The notes below the pieces were generated by a model that saw nothing but the letters and a program-made list of their open reading frames with translations, did no database searches and was not told the origin of the DNA. The translations under genes and the position numbers were made by a program. DNA of 64,000 bases from Apis mellifera (lineage: Eukaryota; Arthropoda; Insecta; Hymenoptera; Apidae). The stretch covers positions 7,411,881 through 7,475,880 of the forward strand of contig NC_037646.1 of assembly GCF_003254395.2 (NCBI RefSeq), given 5' to 3'. Shown piece by piece: positions 37,501 to 50,405 of this stretch (position 1 is the first letter of the stretch; each line of letters opens with the position of its first letter).

Positions 37501-40500
37501 CTCTAGAAGCGTCTTCTCCAAGATGTTGTCCGTTCGAGGAGAAAGTAATTAGTGGAAAATTATCGATTATAGTTTCGATTAATAAATCATCGCGAGAAAC
37601 GGTTTCGCTGCTGAAGCGAAATATAGATGCGCGCCCGTAGCCTTGCGGAAATATAAATAGCGAGGACGGTAGAAAAGGAGGAAAAAAGTTGAAAGAGTCA
37701 GTCACACTCCACGTGTTTTTCTCACGACGTGTACCGAGCGGGCAACGTCGACGACGACGACCCTGGTCTAGCCGGTGTGTTACGTAAAAGTTTCTGCACC
37801 GCTCTGTGGGAAGCCGTTCCCTCGCTCGTTTTATCGCGACCGCCACTTTCGATCACATCGAGTAACACGTACCAGCTCGATCGTAAATAACAGGCGTTTT
37901 CTACGATGGAACAAAGGAAAACGAATTTATCATTGATATTAATTGAAGTGATCTTTTCGATCTTTTCGATTTTTCTTCCTTCCATTCAATAATCCATAGA
38001 GTATATATATTTTTTACGAACGCATCGTAATTGATTTCGTTTTTTAAATAGACGTATGAGATAAAATTTAATTTTATCGAGAACAAATTAGTAAAATGGA
38101 TAAATAATTAAATTGCGAAAAGAATTGCGAGGTTGAAATTAGAATTAATTAACTGAGAAAAAGTGTTGATTATTTTTTGTAGCATTAAAGAAAAATTTAG
38201 GATTTCCTTGTGGAATTAGCGAGGAGGAATAGTTTTTCGTATTACATTGCCTTTTATAAGAAATATTATGTAAAAATTATATAACATTTGAGAAAATATT
38301 TCTTTTCGAAATATCTCAAGAAATCAAATATCATCGCATATTTCATATTCTATTTTATTCCATGTTATAAAATCATGCATTTTTGGAACGTGTATTTTCA
38401 ACGATTTGGCTGGGCATCTTCGATAAATACTTTGGAAGATCGAACAATGCTTCAATTCAGAAAAATATTACGTTATAAAAATAGAACATTCAAAAATGAA
38501 ATCCTTCTTCTTTAATTATACTTTTATTTTATTTTAGTATATTTTGATATAAAACTCTAAAAATTATTTAAAAAAAAAATTCCAATATTCTTCTATGAAT
38601 TTTTCGAATCGAATAAATCTTATTCATATAAAGTATAAAAAAAATTTCCATGACTTGATTATTCTTAAAAGATCAAATCTCTAATACCATTACATTACCA
38701 TTGATCAACTATCACGGAAAACGAATAAAAAAAAAAAAAAAAATTGAAAATAAGAGATTATGAAAGAAAAAGACAGAAATTCAGATAAAAAATTTCCGTT
38801 AAAAACAATTGTGTCGTCGAATGGTCTTATCGTCCAACTGTCGCGTAATAAGTCGCTTTATCGTTATATATACTTTAAAATATCTTTTTTCTTCTTTTAT
38901 TCGTCTTGATACACGCATCGAGGCGTTGAGTTGGTCATGAATATAAACCAATGCTGACTATCGAGGAAAAAATTCGAGAAAAATCGGACAAATTTCAAAT
39001 TTCAATGGATAAATATATGCATAAACTTTGATTTTATTGATTTATTAATTATTCAATTATTCTTATAATTTAAGATGGATAAATATCATCATGGACAAAT
39101 CATCGCACACAAACACGACCATTCTTTTACTAATCGTACACAACGTAACTTAATTATAGCGATTAAGTTATTATAAAAAAAAAAAGATGATTTTGTTATT
39201 CTAAAATTAATAAAAAAGAAATAATAATGCTTGATTAAAAAAAAAACTTATAATTGAATAGCATTTCTTAAATCAAAAAATATTTCTATTCCTTTCCAGA
39301 AATTTTTCTCCCCAGACAATACATTTTAAAGAAATATTTAAAATTGTTCATATTTTGAGCAATCGTAAAATACGAATCACACGAACGAATCTCATTCCAA
39401 CTAATAATGCACATTCAATTCGTTCATTTCCCCCTTTTGGATATTCATTTCCCCCGGCAGGGAATGTATTCACGCGTTTGGAAGTTATAAATCGCTTTAC
39501 ACCGGCCGTGCTTTTTAAAACGAAACCCCTTAAGAAATGTATGCAACGGCTATTAGTTCCGGCGACTTTAATGGCTACACAGGTCATGTTCCCGCGCGAA
39601 ATGAGAGCAAGAAACGATGAAATTTATCGCAAAAGCGATACTGGTTGACCGTACACACCGATAAAAATTGCGACGGTATGATGTAACGCGCAAAGTAAAG
39701 AGAAAAAAAAAAAAAAATAATAAAAGTCGAGCGTTTCATTGAAATCTGAAAATTTCTACAGGGACGGTTGAAAGGCCCAAGTTTTTTTTCTTCGTGATTT
39801 AATTTATATCGAAGATTATCTCCTCTCTTTTCGTTGAAGAACGAATTGAATGTGTAATCTCGTAAAAAAGTATAAAAATTTACGAAAGTTTCAAGATCCT
39901 TTATAATTTAAAGTAATTAAAATGGACGAGTAAGAAACAATGAAAATATGCGCGATATAAAAACGAATCGATTCTTTTTCTTCGTCTTTTTTTTTCTTAA
40001 GTGTTACGCTTAATTTATATTCTTATCTATTGTTCTTAAATCAAACGAATATTTCGAAGAATTGATCGATGAAATAATGAATATATATCGTTTTATTTTA
40101 TTAACAACTTTACTATTTATCACTAGATCTTTTATTAAGTTTAATACATATCACGTAAAACTACTTTATCGAAACAAGATATCCACTTGGCCTAATTATA
40201 AGAACATGAAGATTGATATGTACGTAACAAAATAAAAAATAAATAAAAAAACTCAATCCCGATAAATTTCGAGAAAAAAAGAAAAGAAAAATTAGTTTCG
40301 AAAGAATTTAATATCGTTCGTAAAATCGAAGTTAAACCGAGAAGTTTTTCACGAATTCGCGGGAACTTGCTGGCTTTAAGCATGAATGATTGAAATGGTC
40401 AATTCACACGAACTGTAGAATTTGATTCAAACTGTGGAAAAATACCAGAATGACGAACATTTTTTTTTTTACATTAGAAACATAAATTTCACTAGATAAA

Positions 40501-43500
40501 CGCATTAAAAAGTAATTAGAATTATTTAAGATGGAAAGTAATTATCAGCATATCTATCAAACAGCGTTGTTATTAAATAAGAAATAATTACTTGTCATTA
40601 TTATATAAATAATAAGTCATATATTGATTATACACAAAGATGTAATAATAATTACATAAAATTACAATATGACAATTTGAAACTAGCGGATGAGTAATTC
40701 CTTCAAGTATCTATTTTTTATTCACCCAACTAAATATTCCTCGCATCTGACACGCAATAATTCTACAATCCTTATTTTCCTTCAATATCGAATAATTAAA
40801 TTAATTTAAATATATCTTCAAAGTTACAAACAAAAATTTAAGATCAAAAATCCTTCTACTTAGAAAAATCCTTAAGAAGATAGTTTTAAAGATTTAGAAA
40901 ATCCTTAGAAGAAAAAATAGTTTTTTATGAATATATCGTTTTATCGAATATAACAGACACTTGCCCCCGAGAAACATTTGAACCACGACACAACGCAATT
41001 AATTGCACGCGTAGCTTACATAATCACGCATTATCGTTGCAAAACCTTGAATGCATCGCGATCAATAAACTCTTCGCGCTCGTCTATTTATATTTCGAAA
41101 TAGGAGTGAAAAAGAAAGAGTGGCAAACTTGTGTGAATATTTATCAAAAATGAGACAAGCGTATAATCCCCGCGAGATCAAGACTATCTAAGACTATTGG
41201 CTCCATCTATCTGCAAGTTCCTCTTTCTTCGATTGTTGAAACATCGTCTCATCGATCTTGAGCAATTTGTTTTAAACGTATCATATTTTCTTTTTCATTT
41301 CTTTTTCTTTTTTTTTTTTTTTTTTAACTTTCTTTTATATTTTTCTCTTTTCATTTCTTTCTCATTTTTTTCAATGACGACCTATCTTTATTTGTACCGT
41401 GACTTCATCGCGGGATAATCTTATCATCTGTATCGAAGAGCAAACAGGTCTCTTACCTTATACCGAGAAGTAAAAAAAATTTTTTAGATTTTTTTCTTTT
41501 TTATATAAAGAAACGATGAACGATTTGTCCAAACGATTTGAAATTTTACTATATTTAATATTTAGGAAAATGATTTCTTTTCGAAGTTAAAATAATTAAG
41601 AAAATGTAACACAAATGTTACATGTCGTTGATTCCATTCCATTTCATTAATCTCTTCAGTCAAATAAAAAACAATTATCGGGGGATAATTGATAATTGAT
41701 AAGAGATTCGATCTCTTCTTCGAATAATTGTTTAAAAAATTTTTTATCATTGAAACGGATTCATTCTAAAATCAATCGCGTTAAACTCGCCATTCAGCAA
41801 ACATCATTTACGGAATTGAATATAGAAACGATCCTGGTATTGTTTCGATCAAGTTTCAAACGAAGGCGTCAATTTCTAAAGCTCTTCTGAGCTTCGCCAA
41901 TTCACGGGGATATACGCGTACACTCGGTTGCATTTAATTTCGAACCGGCAATAACTACGGCTAACTACGGATTCCATTACACGTTTTCCATGCCAATTAA
42001 CAAGATAGAACTTCAAGTGTGGGCGGACATGCACGTTCGCCCGTTTAGATAGCCCAACTCGATTCCCGGTATCGGGTCAGGACATCCTGGCAATTGTATC
42101 GCATCCTCGAAACGTTTACAATTTCAAGGATTTATTTTCATGAACGCAGAGATACAGAAAAGTGTTTTAAATCACGGGAAAATACGATGATTTTAAAATT
42201 GACTTTTTTTTTATGGAAAATTTACTACGATAATGGAGGAAAAGAAAAACATTAGTCGAATGATTGTAAAATTTTTTTCGTGAAATTTTCTTTCGAATTT
42301 ACTACGAATCTCTACTTAAATGTCTTGAAATATTTATTATAAAAATTAAGTATCTCTATACGAGAATTAAGTATAAATAAATGTATAATAATATTAAATA
42401 TAAATGTTTTTTATCAAATTTTATTTATTATTTAATTGTTATTATGTTAAGAATTTGTAATTTTTATTAAATTTCATGAAAAATTCACGATCTATATCAG
42501 ATATTAATTAAAATATATACTTTTTATTAGAAATAAGAAATAAGAAACGTCTTGAGATTTTAGAAATTTAGCAAAATATTTTTAAAAATTTCTATTTAAA
42601 AAAAATTTTGGAAATTTGCTTGGCACATCACACAAATATTCTTTTCAAAACTGTTTATTTCACTAGAGCAATTTCTAGAGAAATAAAATTTTTAAAAGGA
42701 GATTTCATATTAAAAATCGATTCATAAACGTTAATTTAAGATTCATCAACAATCTAATAAAAATCAGGATCTAATTCGCCATGTAATTCTCACTAACGAG
42801 GGAATTCGTGCAATTCTATTTCCGAGGACGACGAAATCATATGATGGACGAGCATAATCTCATGCAAGGTCATCGATTATCCATTCTCGTGGTCGCGTTG
42901 AATATAACGAATCAATAACATTTATATTATCGTCCATAAATATTTGAGCATATTGGTGAAATTCAATCAAAAGATTTATTTCATGGTAATTCGTGAAATG
43001 ACCAGATATATATTATAAACATAAATTATATAAATGAAAAAATATTGGTAAATATTAATTGTAACTTTAAATACTTTTCTCGTTTTTCCTATTCATAGCT
43101 AGATAAAAATTCTAATAGAATAAAATTTGAATAAAAATGTATTCAGTATTATTTAGTTGTGCATTCGAAAATGCAAAAAATTCTACTTAAAACTCTAAAA
43201 AATTATTATTAATTTCTATTTAATCATAATCTTGGATCGCTTCAAGGATAAAATATATAGTATAAATCCATCTGAGTTTATTTTTTTTTTATCTTCTCTT
43301 AGAAATGTTCTATTTGTGTATAAACTACACAATTGATCTTAAAGTATATCTTTTCAAAAATTGAACAAGAAAGAATTCTATAATAAAAAGCATAATCTCT
43401 CTTTCAAAACCAACAAGAGTATGTTTTTTCATAAATTATTCAACTGAGTATGTTAAAAGTATGTTTCAAGAAAGATCAACATTCAATTGCAATGCAAATT

Positions 43501-45611
43501 AAAACACAATGAGAGAGGGATGCACAATATATACAATCCAATATAATAAAAAAAAACAGTGAAGAAAAAAGAAGAGGAATATATAAGAAAAGAAAAAAAA
43601 AAGAATACGAGATTGCATACTAGAAAAATAAAAAGAGGAAAAGAGAAGAAGAGACAACAGAAGACAGGTTAGGAAGGCGGTGTTACCGGCACGGACAGAA
43701 ATAAAGTAGAAAGAAACAACTAAGAAATAAAAAGAAAGATAAAGAAAGAGAGTGCAATCACGTTTGTCCTTGAATTTATATAACAAGAGTTTAACTAGGG
43801 AAAGAAAAAGATTTTAAAAAAAGAAATAAAGAAATAAAAAAAAAAATATAAAAAAAAAAAGAATGGATTAAAAAGAAAAATAATGTTTCCAATAGCATCC
43901 AATGTGTGCTTCTACAATCATTATATTTTATTAATCATTCATTTAAAAAATATTTTATTAAATCAATATCAATAAAATAAAAAGATATTGATAAAAACTT
44001 CGATGGGAAATTATTTTTGAATTAATATAATTTCAATAGCATATATATATAAATTTATCTTTAAAAATAATATCTTTTATTGATATTTAACTGAATAATG
44101 CACTTTAGAATCTTATTCATCTGAATTTAAAAAACATATATAAAATAAAATAAAATTAATTATAATATATATATTTTAATATTATAATTAAAATATATAT
44201 CATTTTATATTTAACAATTTTTTAATATTAATGTTTATTATCAAAATATTAATAATAATTATTATCAAAACATTGATAATAAAATAAATAAAAAACATGT
44301 GGAAAAAACAAATTACAGTTGATGCACAGTTAATCGAATTTTTCTCTAAACTTTTTCTCTAAACATTAATCTTTAATTAATTTTTTTGATATAGTATTTA
44401 TTATTTTTTTTTTTTGTATAGTATTTTATCTAATTTATTAATTTGACCTTGATTATTATTAAATAGGAAAATAATTTACTTCGTTACATTACTCTATTCA
44501 TCTATAAAAGGGTTGAAAGACAACAAAAACAAAGAGGGTTAATTCGCACTAGCTTGAGGTAGGACGTGCACAAATAGTCGACAGGTGTCGCCACATTGCA
44601 ACACATGCCGGACTCAGTCGAGAGATAATAATTCTCACGTGTCTCTGTCAAGCGGCTTCAATTCACTATACATACGAGAGATTATCTAGGTTAGAGACAT
44701 GTTATATTATTGCGTAATATAGAATGTAACCATCTGACTTTCTTTGCTATCTCAAAAAAAAAATATTAAAAAAAACATAAAATATAAGCTACATCTCTTC
44801 TAATAATCCATCATTTATAAATAAAAAAAAGACTAAACTATAAAAGAGATAACAAAAATTTTGGATTAGTTCCTATATTTTTCTGACAATTTTCCATAAA
44901 TAATGTTCAAAAATATCACTTTTAAATGAAAAAACTTGTAATTCAAAAATAACTTTTATTTCAAAAGTTATATTAAATTTACAAGTACAAATGAATACAT
45001 TTACAAAACAATAATCTCAATATAATATTTGTAAGAGAATTTAAGTTTAGGTTAGAGTTCTAGATTATATTTTTTTGTTAGGTTAAATTTTGATTGAATT
45101 TGAGGTAAATTACATTTAGAAATGAGATTAGATTAGATGTAAAAATTTTTAAAATTCAAATATTTTTTAAGTTTATTTATTGAATATTGTCAAAAAATAT
45201 AAGATCATTTAAAAATTAATATTTCAAAGGTTTATCAATAGATATTAAAAGTAATGTCTCCTTCTTACATTACCTCTATCTTTATATATTATATGAGATA
45301 TGCGTAAGAATTGAACCAAGAGAGAAAAGTACAGTCAAGATCAAAAGTCAGATACATGACATAGATTTGACTGAAAGAGTAATTTTCACAGGAAGATTAT
45401 TTCAAAGAGAAATGTCATAATTGTAAAGAGTTCAAGATGAATAGAAGATAACTCCAAAAAGAAATTTATCGCTAATATCGCGGTCAAATACCGCGAATGC
45501 GGTCACTGAACTAGTTCCGTTTCGACCCTGACACTGCCATTGCCCCCAGGTCGCGATTTGTGTCAGAGGCTCAATATTGTCATGATTTTATTTATATGCA
45601 TATATACTCAC

Positions 45612-45818
45612 CTCTTTCGCTAGATTCCATCTCGCAAAAGCCTTAGACACCGTGCTGGACGTACGGTACACGACACGAGTATTGAACAAGTACACGTGGA
45701 ATATTACTTGTAGATTACGGGCCGCTAGCTTAAAATTCACCACGATATAAACATGGCCGGTCGCTCTCTTGTCACAATTATCCTGAGGTCGTTGAACCTT
45801 CCCGAAATCGAAAGACAC
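45612..45818 (-). other. Possible first exon or 5'UTR exon on minus strand
   Basis: This is a CpG-bearing, stop-free patch in very AT-rich DNA. On the minus strand it runs into a consensus GAG|GTGAGT donor (plus 45606-45611). The frame would start MSFDFGKVQRP and covers about 69 codons before the donor. I recognise no family. Because it points toward usp and away from INTS15, it could be a distal non-coding usp 5' exon, the first exon of an unknown gene, or promoter DNA with a chance donor. Confidence 0.25.
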
Positions 45819-45964
45819 TTAAGTAAAACACTAAAACTATCTTTTCTTTTTTTTCGATGCACAAGAAAAATGGTAAAGTACTGTAGCTTAGTGCGTGCTG
45901 TCTAAAAATAGATCCTGAATTCGGCGATTGTTTTGACTAACAATGTGGTTCGCAACCTACTCAA

Positions 45965-45973
45965 AGGTGGCGC
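45965..45973 (+). promoter_or_regulatory. CTCF-like insulator core
   Basis: AGGTGGCGC followed by T matches the core recognised by Drosophila CTCF (AGRKGGCGC). It lies between the gene-poor usp landscape on the left and the compact gene array on the right. I noticed no other copy of this core in the window. Binding is inferred only. Confidence 0.35.
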
Positions 45974-46819
45974 TACATATAATAAGTCCAATCCTTTACA
46001 TATGAAGTGAAAGAAAAGATAAATTTCATTGCAATTCTGAAAAAATGTATAAAATATATATATATATATAAAATTTCAATAAACTATTTATATAAATTTA
46101 AAACAAATAAAAATAGAATATCTAAAATTTATATCAAGTATCTTTCAAATATTTTGCAAAAATATATGAATATAAATTCAATTTTTTTTATTTTAATTAT
46201 TTATATTTTTTTTATATTCTTTTGTAAAAAAAATTATTCTTTTTAATATTATGTATATTTTAAAATATAAAAATAATTCATTAAAAAAGTTAAAATTATA
46301 AAGTTAAAATGTTATTTTAAATTATGTTATTTAAATTATCATTCAACTTAAAATTTAAAAAATTTTATATTAAATAAATAAATAATAATTAAATTTATAT
46401 TATATTTAAATATGTAAAAAATAATTATATATGTAATTATATATGTATATGTGTATATATAATAAAAATTTATGATTTTTCTAATTTGTGATATTTGAGA
46501 ACATATATATTTATATGGGACTCTGTATACAAACAATATATAAATTTAATAAATTAATAAATTTTTCTTTTTCGCGCTTTATAATATGCAAATTTAACAC
46601 TGCATGTTTATTGGATATTTAATAACATAAATTCAAATGAATGAAAAGAACCAATCAATATGCATTTTTCATTAATAAAAGAAAACATATCGCATTCATG
46701 AAAATGCGGAAGTATGACTTTAATAAATACATTCAATGTTTTGATAATCTGGCTTGTTGTGTAATGAAAAGTAATTTCTTTTAAATGTATGCACATATTA
46801 TAGTAGTATATATACATTA
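45974..46819. other. AT-rich DNA upstream of INTS15
   Basis: The stretch is strongly AT-rich with many chance TATA-like strings and no convincing exon. It must contain the INTS15 promoter and 5'UTR, but I cannot place a start site. Confidence 0.5.
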
Positions 46820-48126
46820 ATGGCAGGGAATGATATAAAACAAAGTTTACGTAAATTAGATTTTCCTTATTGCGCTAGAGAAGCATTATGCAAAATTGGT
46901 AATATACTAGTTAACATAGGTTAGGTTATAAGTCTAATAATTTTTATCATCTTTTTTATTATTATATTGCTATTTTATGAAGAGATATTATGCAGCAGAC
47001 CTGGGAAACAAATGGATTTACAATTGGATTTAATATCAGAATTTGTATTTGGAGAAATAGAAAGACGAAAAAAACGTAACTTGACAATAGCAATACAAGA
47101 GTTACAATTAATAGAAGTTCTAAGCGATTTTTTTCAAAGTCCTGGAGGAAGTGCTGCTGTGCGCAATGCAGTTTTTTTATCTCTTTTTCCTGCAGATAGT
47201 CCCAGATATAAAATCTTAGGCAATTTAGTATCTTTATCCATTGCAACTCAAAATAAAGCAGTCTTGAATGCAACTGGAATTTGGATGCAACAATTAGGAT
47301 CTACTTCATCACAAAGTGTAGGATTAGCAAGGCATGTACTTAATGACTATTTTGTCCTTACTCCAAAATCTATTGACAAGTTGAAGCAGCTTCCTGTTCT
47401 TGCATCACATTTCACTGCCAACTTACTAACGGCAATAGGTGAAGTTTATGAAGACAAAGATCCACCTACGGAACTGCTCAGATTGGTAGGAGAATGGATA
47501 GATGAAAACCCAAGCTTATTATTAACTCCTTTGATGGATAATCCTGCTTTACCAACTGGTGGAATTCCAATGACACCAATAACACCAATTGCAGGTTTAT
47601 TTAGGTAATTCAAACAACCATTTTTTTGCATAATTAAATATAAAAAATTTATATTTTGAATTTTGCATTTTTTAGATGGTGCATTTTATCACCTGTACGT
47701 TCAAATACTATAGAAAATACAGAATATTCAGAGGAACAAAAAAAATTATATTCTAAAATTCAACAACTGCTTATGGATTCAGTATTAAGATTAAAAAATA
47801 GTGGAAATAATAAACATGCAATATCCGCACAACATTTTGCAGCTACTGCTCGAACTTTAACAACTAATTTACAATCTCATTCTACTTCACATGATTTAGC
47901 TATGGAACGCCTTGCTCAAGCTGTTAGTGCAGCTATGTCTGCAAATTGTATTTATGGAAACAAACGTATATATTATAATTCTTTATTACAAAATTAATTT
48001 TTAATTAAAAATTAACTTATTTATATTTTTTTTACAGAAGAGTTATTGGCTTTGTTACAACCTCTATCATATCAACATTTTTTAATTGAATGGACATTAC
48101 AAACTTATGCATCCAAAGCTGCTTAA
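46820..48126 (+). CDS. INTS15: Integrator complex subunit 15 (C7orf26 homologue)
   Basis: INTS15 is a subunit of the metazoan Integrator complex, which acts in the nucleus on RNA polymerase II transcripts, including snRNA 3'-end processing. The CDS is join(46820-46898, 46983-47604, 47676-47965, 48038-48126), 359 residues. All introns are 70-85 bp GT-AG and the phases agree. Family matches include the start KQSLRKLDFPYCAREALCKI, the IQELQLIEVLSDFF helix, LARHVLNDYFVLTPKSIDKL, the TPITPIAGLFRWCILSP block and MERLAQAVSAAMSA near the C-terminus. The protein is all helical, with no signal peptide or membrane segment. It is shorter than the roughly 450-residue human protein because the Pro/His-rich C-terminal tail is absent. 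An AATAAA overlaps the stop (48125-48130), with others at 48167 and 48217. It converges with RRP7, 181 bases apart. Confidence 0.9.
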
Positions 48127-48307
48127 TAAATATAATTTCTATTATTATTTTCATTATGGAATTGTAAATAAATTTAAATTTAATATACAATGTCATAATA
48201 TAAATGTAAACAAAGTAATAAATATCTATTTAACGTTTATATGATTAAGTTGATATGTATATTATTTTATGAAAATATCAAATATATTTTATATTATACA
48301 TAAAAAG

Positions 48308-49319
48308 TTAAAATGGTTTAAATGTTCTTTTTAATTTTAAATCTCGTAATCTTTTTTTATCTAATTCAAATTTCTTTCTTAACTCTGCCAAATCTGTAAA
48401 AAAAAAAATTAATTATATTCTAAATATCAAAATCTTATAAGCATATATATTAAAATCAATATGATATAAAACTTACTCTGTTTTTTACTCTCACGAATTT
48501 GAAAAGTATAAAAGTTAAGTAATTGTTTTTTCTTATTTTTTTGTTCTTCTTTATGTTGCACTTTATTAATTGTAGATTCTTTTCTGGAAAGTGCAAATTG
48601 TCCTCTTTTCTTTCGTCCTGTTACAGTTACCCAACCATCATTATTTTGTACTTCTTCCTCCATCATTTTTTCTTTTATTATTTTCTCAGCAATTTTTTTA
48701 TCATAATTTTGCATATAAGTTTCAATTTCCTCTTTCATTTTTTTTTCATTGCATACAGAACGGTTATATTCAATACACCATTCTATATAATTAATTAAAA
48801 TAAGATATTTTAATAAATAAAATATTTTATCCAAAGAAATCCATATATAATTCGTTTAACTTACTTCTTATTCCTGTTAAACAAAAATTATTCCCATCAT
48901 TTAATGTTACTATGTAGTCATCAGAAATTTCTAATGCTTTCTCTAAATCAGATTCATTTTCAAAAATTATATATGCTGTTTTGAATCCCTTAGAAATTAT
49001 AAAATAAACATTAGAAACAATTCCACACAAATCACCAAATATTCTCTTTAAATTTTCAGATGTAACATAAGGAGGAATATTTAACATAAATAATGTCCTT
49101 CCTCTAGGATGTTCTGGTTCCTGATTTCTAATCGAGTGTTCTTTAAAAAATATTTGATGTTTGTCAGTAGTTTCTTCATTAAATCGAATCCACATTGCTA
49201 AAAAATTAAAGAATCATATTGAAATTTATTCAGAAATAAATATAGTTCTTATTAAAAAAAATCATTATATACTTACTCTTAAAACCCTTAAGATTATTTT
49301 TTTTATTTATCATAATCAT
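48308..49319 (-). CDS. RRP7A: Ribosomal RNA-processing protein 7 (RRP7A homologue)
   Basis: RRP7 is a nucleolar small-subunit processome protein needed for 18S rRNA maturation. The CDS is join(49277-49319, 48865-49197, 48477-48782, 48308-48393) on the minus strand, 255 residues, against about 280 in human. The N-terminus has the family's GFK..IRF block (residues 12-20). An RRM-like domain spans about 47-115, with RTLFMLNIPPY as the RNP2 strand and KTAYIIFEN as the RNP1 strand. The C-terminal RRP7 domain carries GWVTVTGRKKRG, LLNFYTFQIRESKK and LAELRKKFELDKKRL, ending FKPF. The exon 2 donor GTAAGT at plus 48859-48864 lies inside a longer open frame and was preferred because it restores the conserved Lys-Trp junction. 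The start codon is the upstream one of two near-adjacent ATGs and is the least certain point. Confidence 0.94.
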
Positions 49320-50405
49320 TTCGTTATTTATAACCTCTATTGAAATTAATGAAAATTAATAATTTTTATATTTTTAATAGTATTGAATTTTTTAACATAC
49401 ATACACGCACACACAACACACACATATATATATATGTTGTAATAGAAATCAATTTAATAAATATATACATTTACTAGCTAATATATACATAATATACTAC
49501 ACTTCTACTTTTATTCTTTCACGTGCACAGTAGTACATACTATCCCTTCTGTTAAAAGCTATTCAATTTCTTTACAAATAGCATATCACGCTCATTCGGT
49601 AACTGTGAGCTCATGTATATTGACTGAGTAAATAAATATAAATAATTACACATATGTATGTACATCAATGAATGAAATTATGAACAATAAACAAAATACA
49701 AACACAAAATTAATCATACTACATTTTTAAGAAATAATTACATTATATTAATATATTTTAAAGTTATTACACTATTTATATATACTGAATAACATATATA
49801 CATAATACATCGATATTTAATCGGAAATGTTGAAAAAATTAATGTATATGTAATATATAAAAAAGTAATATATATTAATTAACATAATATTAAATAATAA
49901 TTATTTTTTTATATTTGCATATGCTTATAAATTATATTTTATTAAATTTTAATAAATTTTAAACGTTTAATAATACTTTCTTTTTAAAAATATATATAAT
50001 ACTATTTGAATTTCACCTAATTTTACCTAATTTTATTTATGTGTATATATAAATGTTATAAATATTGTTTTATTATATTTTATTACCATCATATTATTTG
50101 AAAAAAAAATATCAAGGTCATAAAAAGTATATATTAAACGATAAATCAATTCTAATTTCTGAATTACGATTCGGAAACTCAAATTTACTTATGCTATTAA
50201 ATTTTAATATTTCTTTTATCAAAAATTTTTTTCTCTAAATTTATATTAAATGTTTATATCTCAATATAAATATCAATATATTAATTGAAATGCATAGTTC
50301 TAAATGGCTACGAAATATTGATCATGAGAAAAACAGCAAGGTAACATGTTGCAGATATGTAGATACCATTTCAATTCAGGAAAATTGTACAATCGTGTGT
50401 CAACT
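49320..50405. promoter_or_regulatory. Divergent intergenic region RRP7 / TMEM145-like
   Basis: It is the only space between two start codons on opposite strands, so it should hold both promoters. It contains a CA/TA-rich stretch near 49395-49440, a CACGTG at 49520-49525 and otherwise AT-rich DNA. No further exon was recognised. Confidence 0.4.

Larger units (their letters stand above)
22592..45599. other. Gene-poor region upstream of usp start codon
   Basis: I see no recognisable coding exon in about 23 kb. It probably holds the 5'UTR exons, promoter and distal control DNA of usp, whose transcription start I cannot place. CpG-richer islands lie near 25080-25400, 28100-28700, 29240-29700, 30280-30720, 34610-35000, 36480-36830, 37680-37850 and 44530-44660. 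The island at 28.1-28.7 kb is the largest and is flanked by GA-rich tracts, which makes it one candidate usp promoter. From about 38 kb to 44.5 kb the DNA is very AT-rich and nearly featureless. Confidence 0.6.

Noticed and set aside
46915..46931. TTAGGTTAGG-like telomere motif in INTS15 intron 1
   Set aside because: Only about two units; such strings recur in several places here and do not indicate an interstitial telomere.
46967..46984. Longer 5' extension of INTS15 exon 2 as an alternative start
   Set aside because: It would begin with TTG inside the intron. The acceptor after plus 46982 joins in phase to the conserved start exon at 46820.
48523..48798. Phe-rich plus-strand frames opposite RRP7
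   Set aside because: These are antisense shadows of the Lys-rich RRP7 exon 3.
48827..48864. RRP7 exon 2 reading through to the stop at 48827
   Set aside because: The internal GTAAGT donor at plus 48859-48864 restores the conserved GIRK-W junction with exon 3; read-through would truncate the protein.
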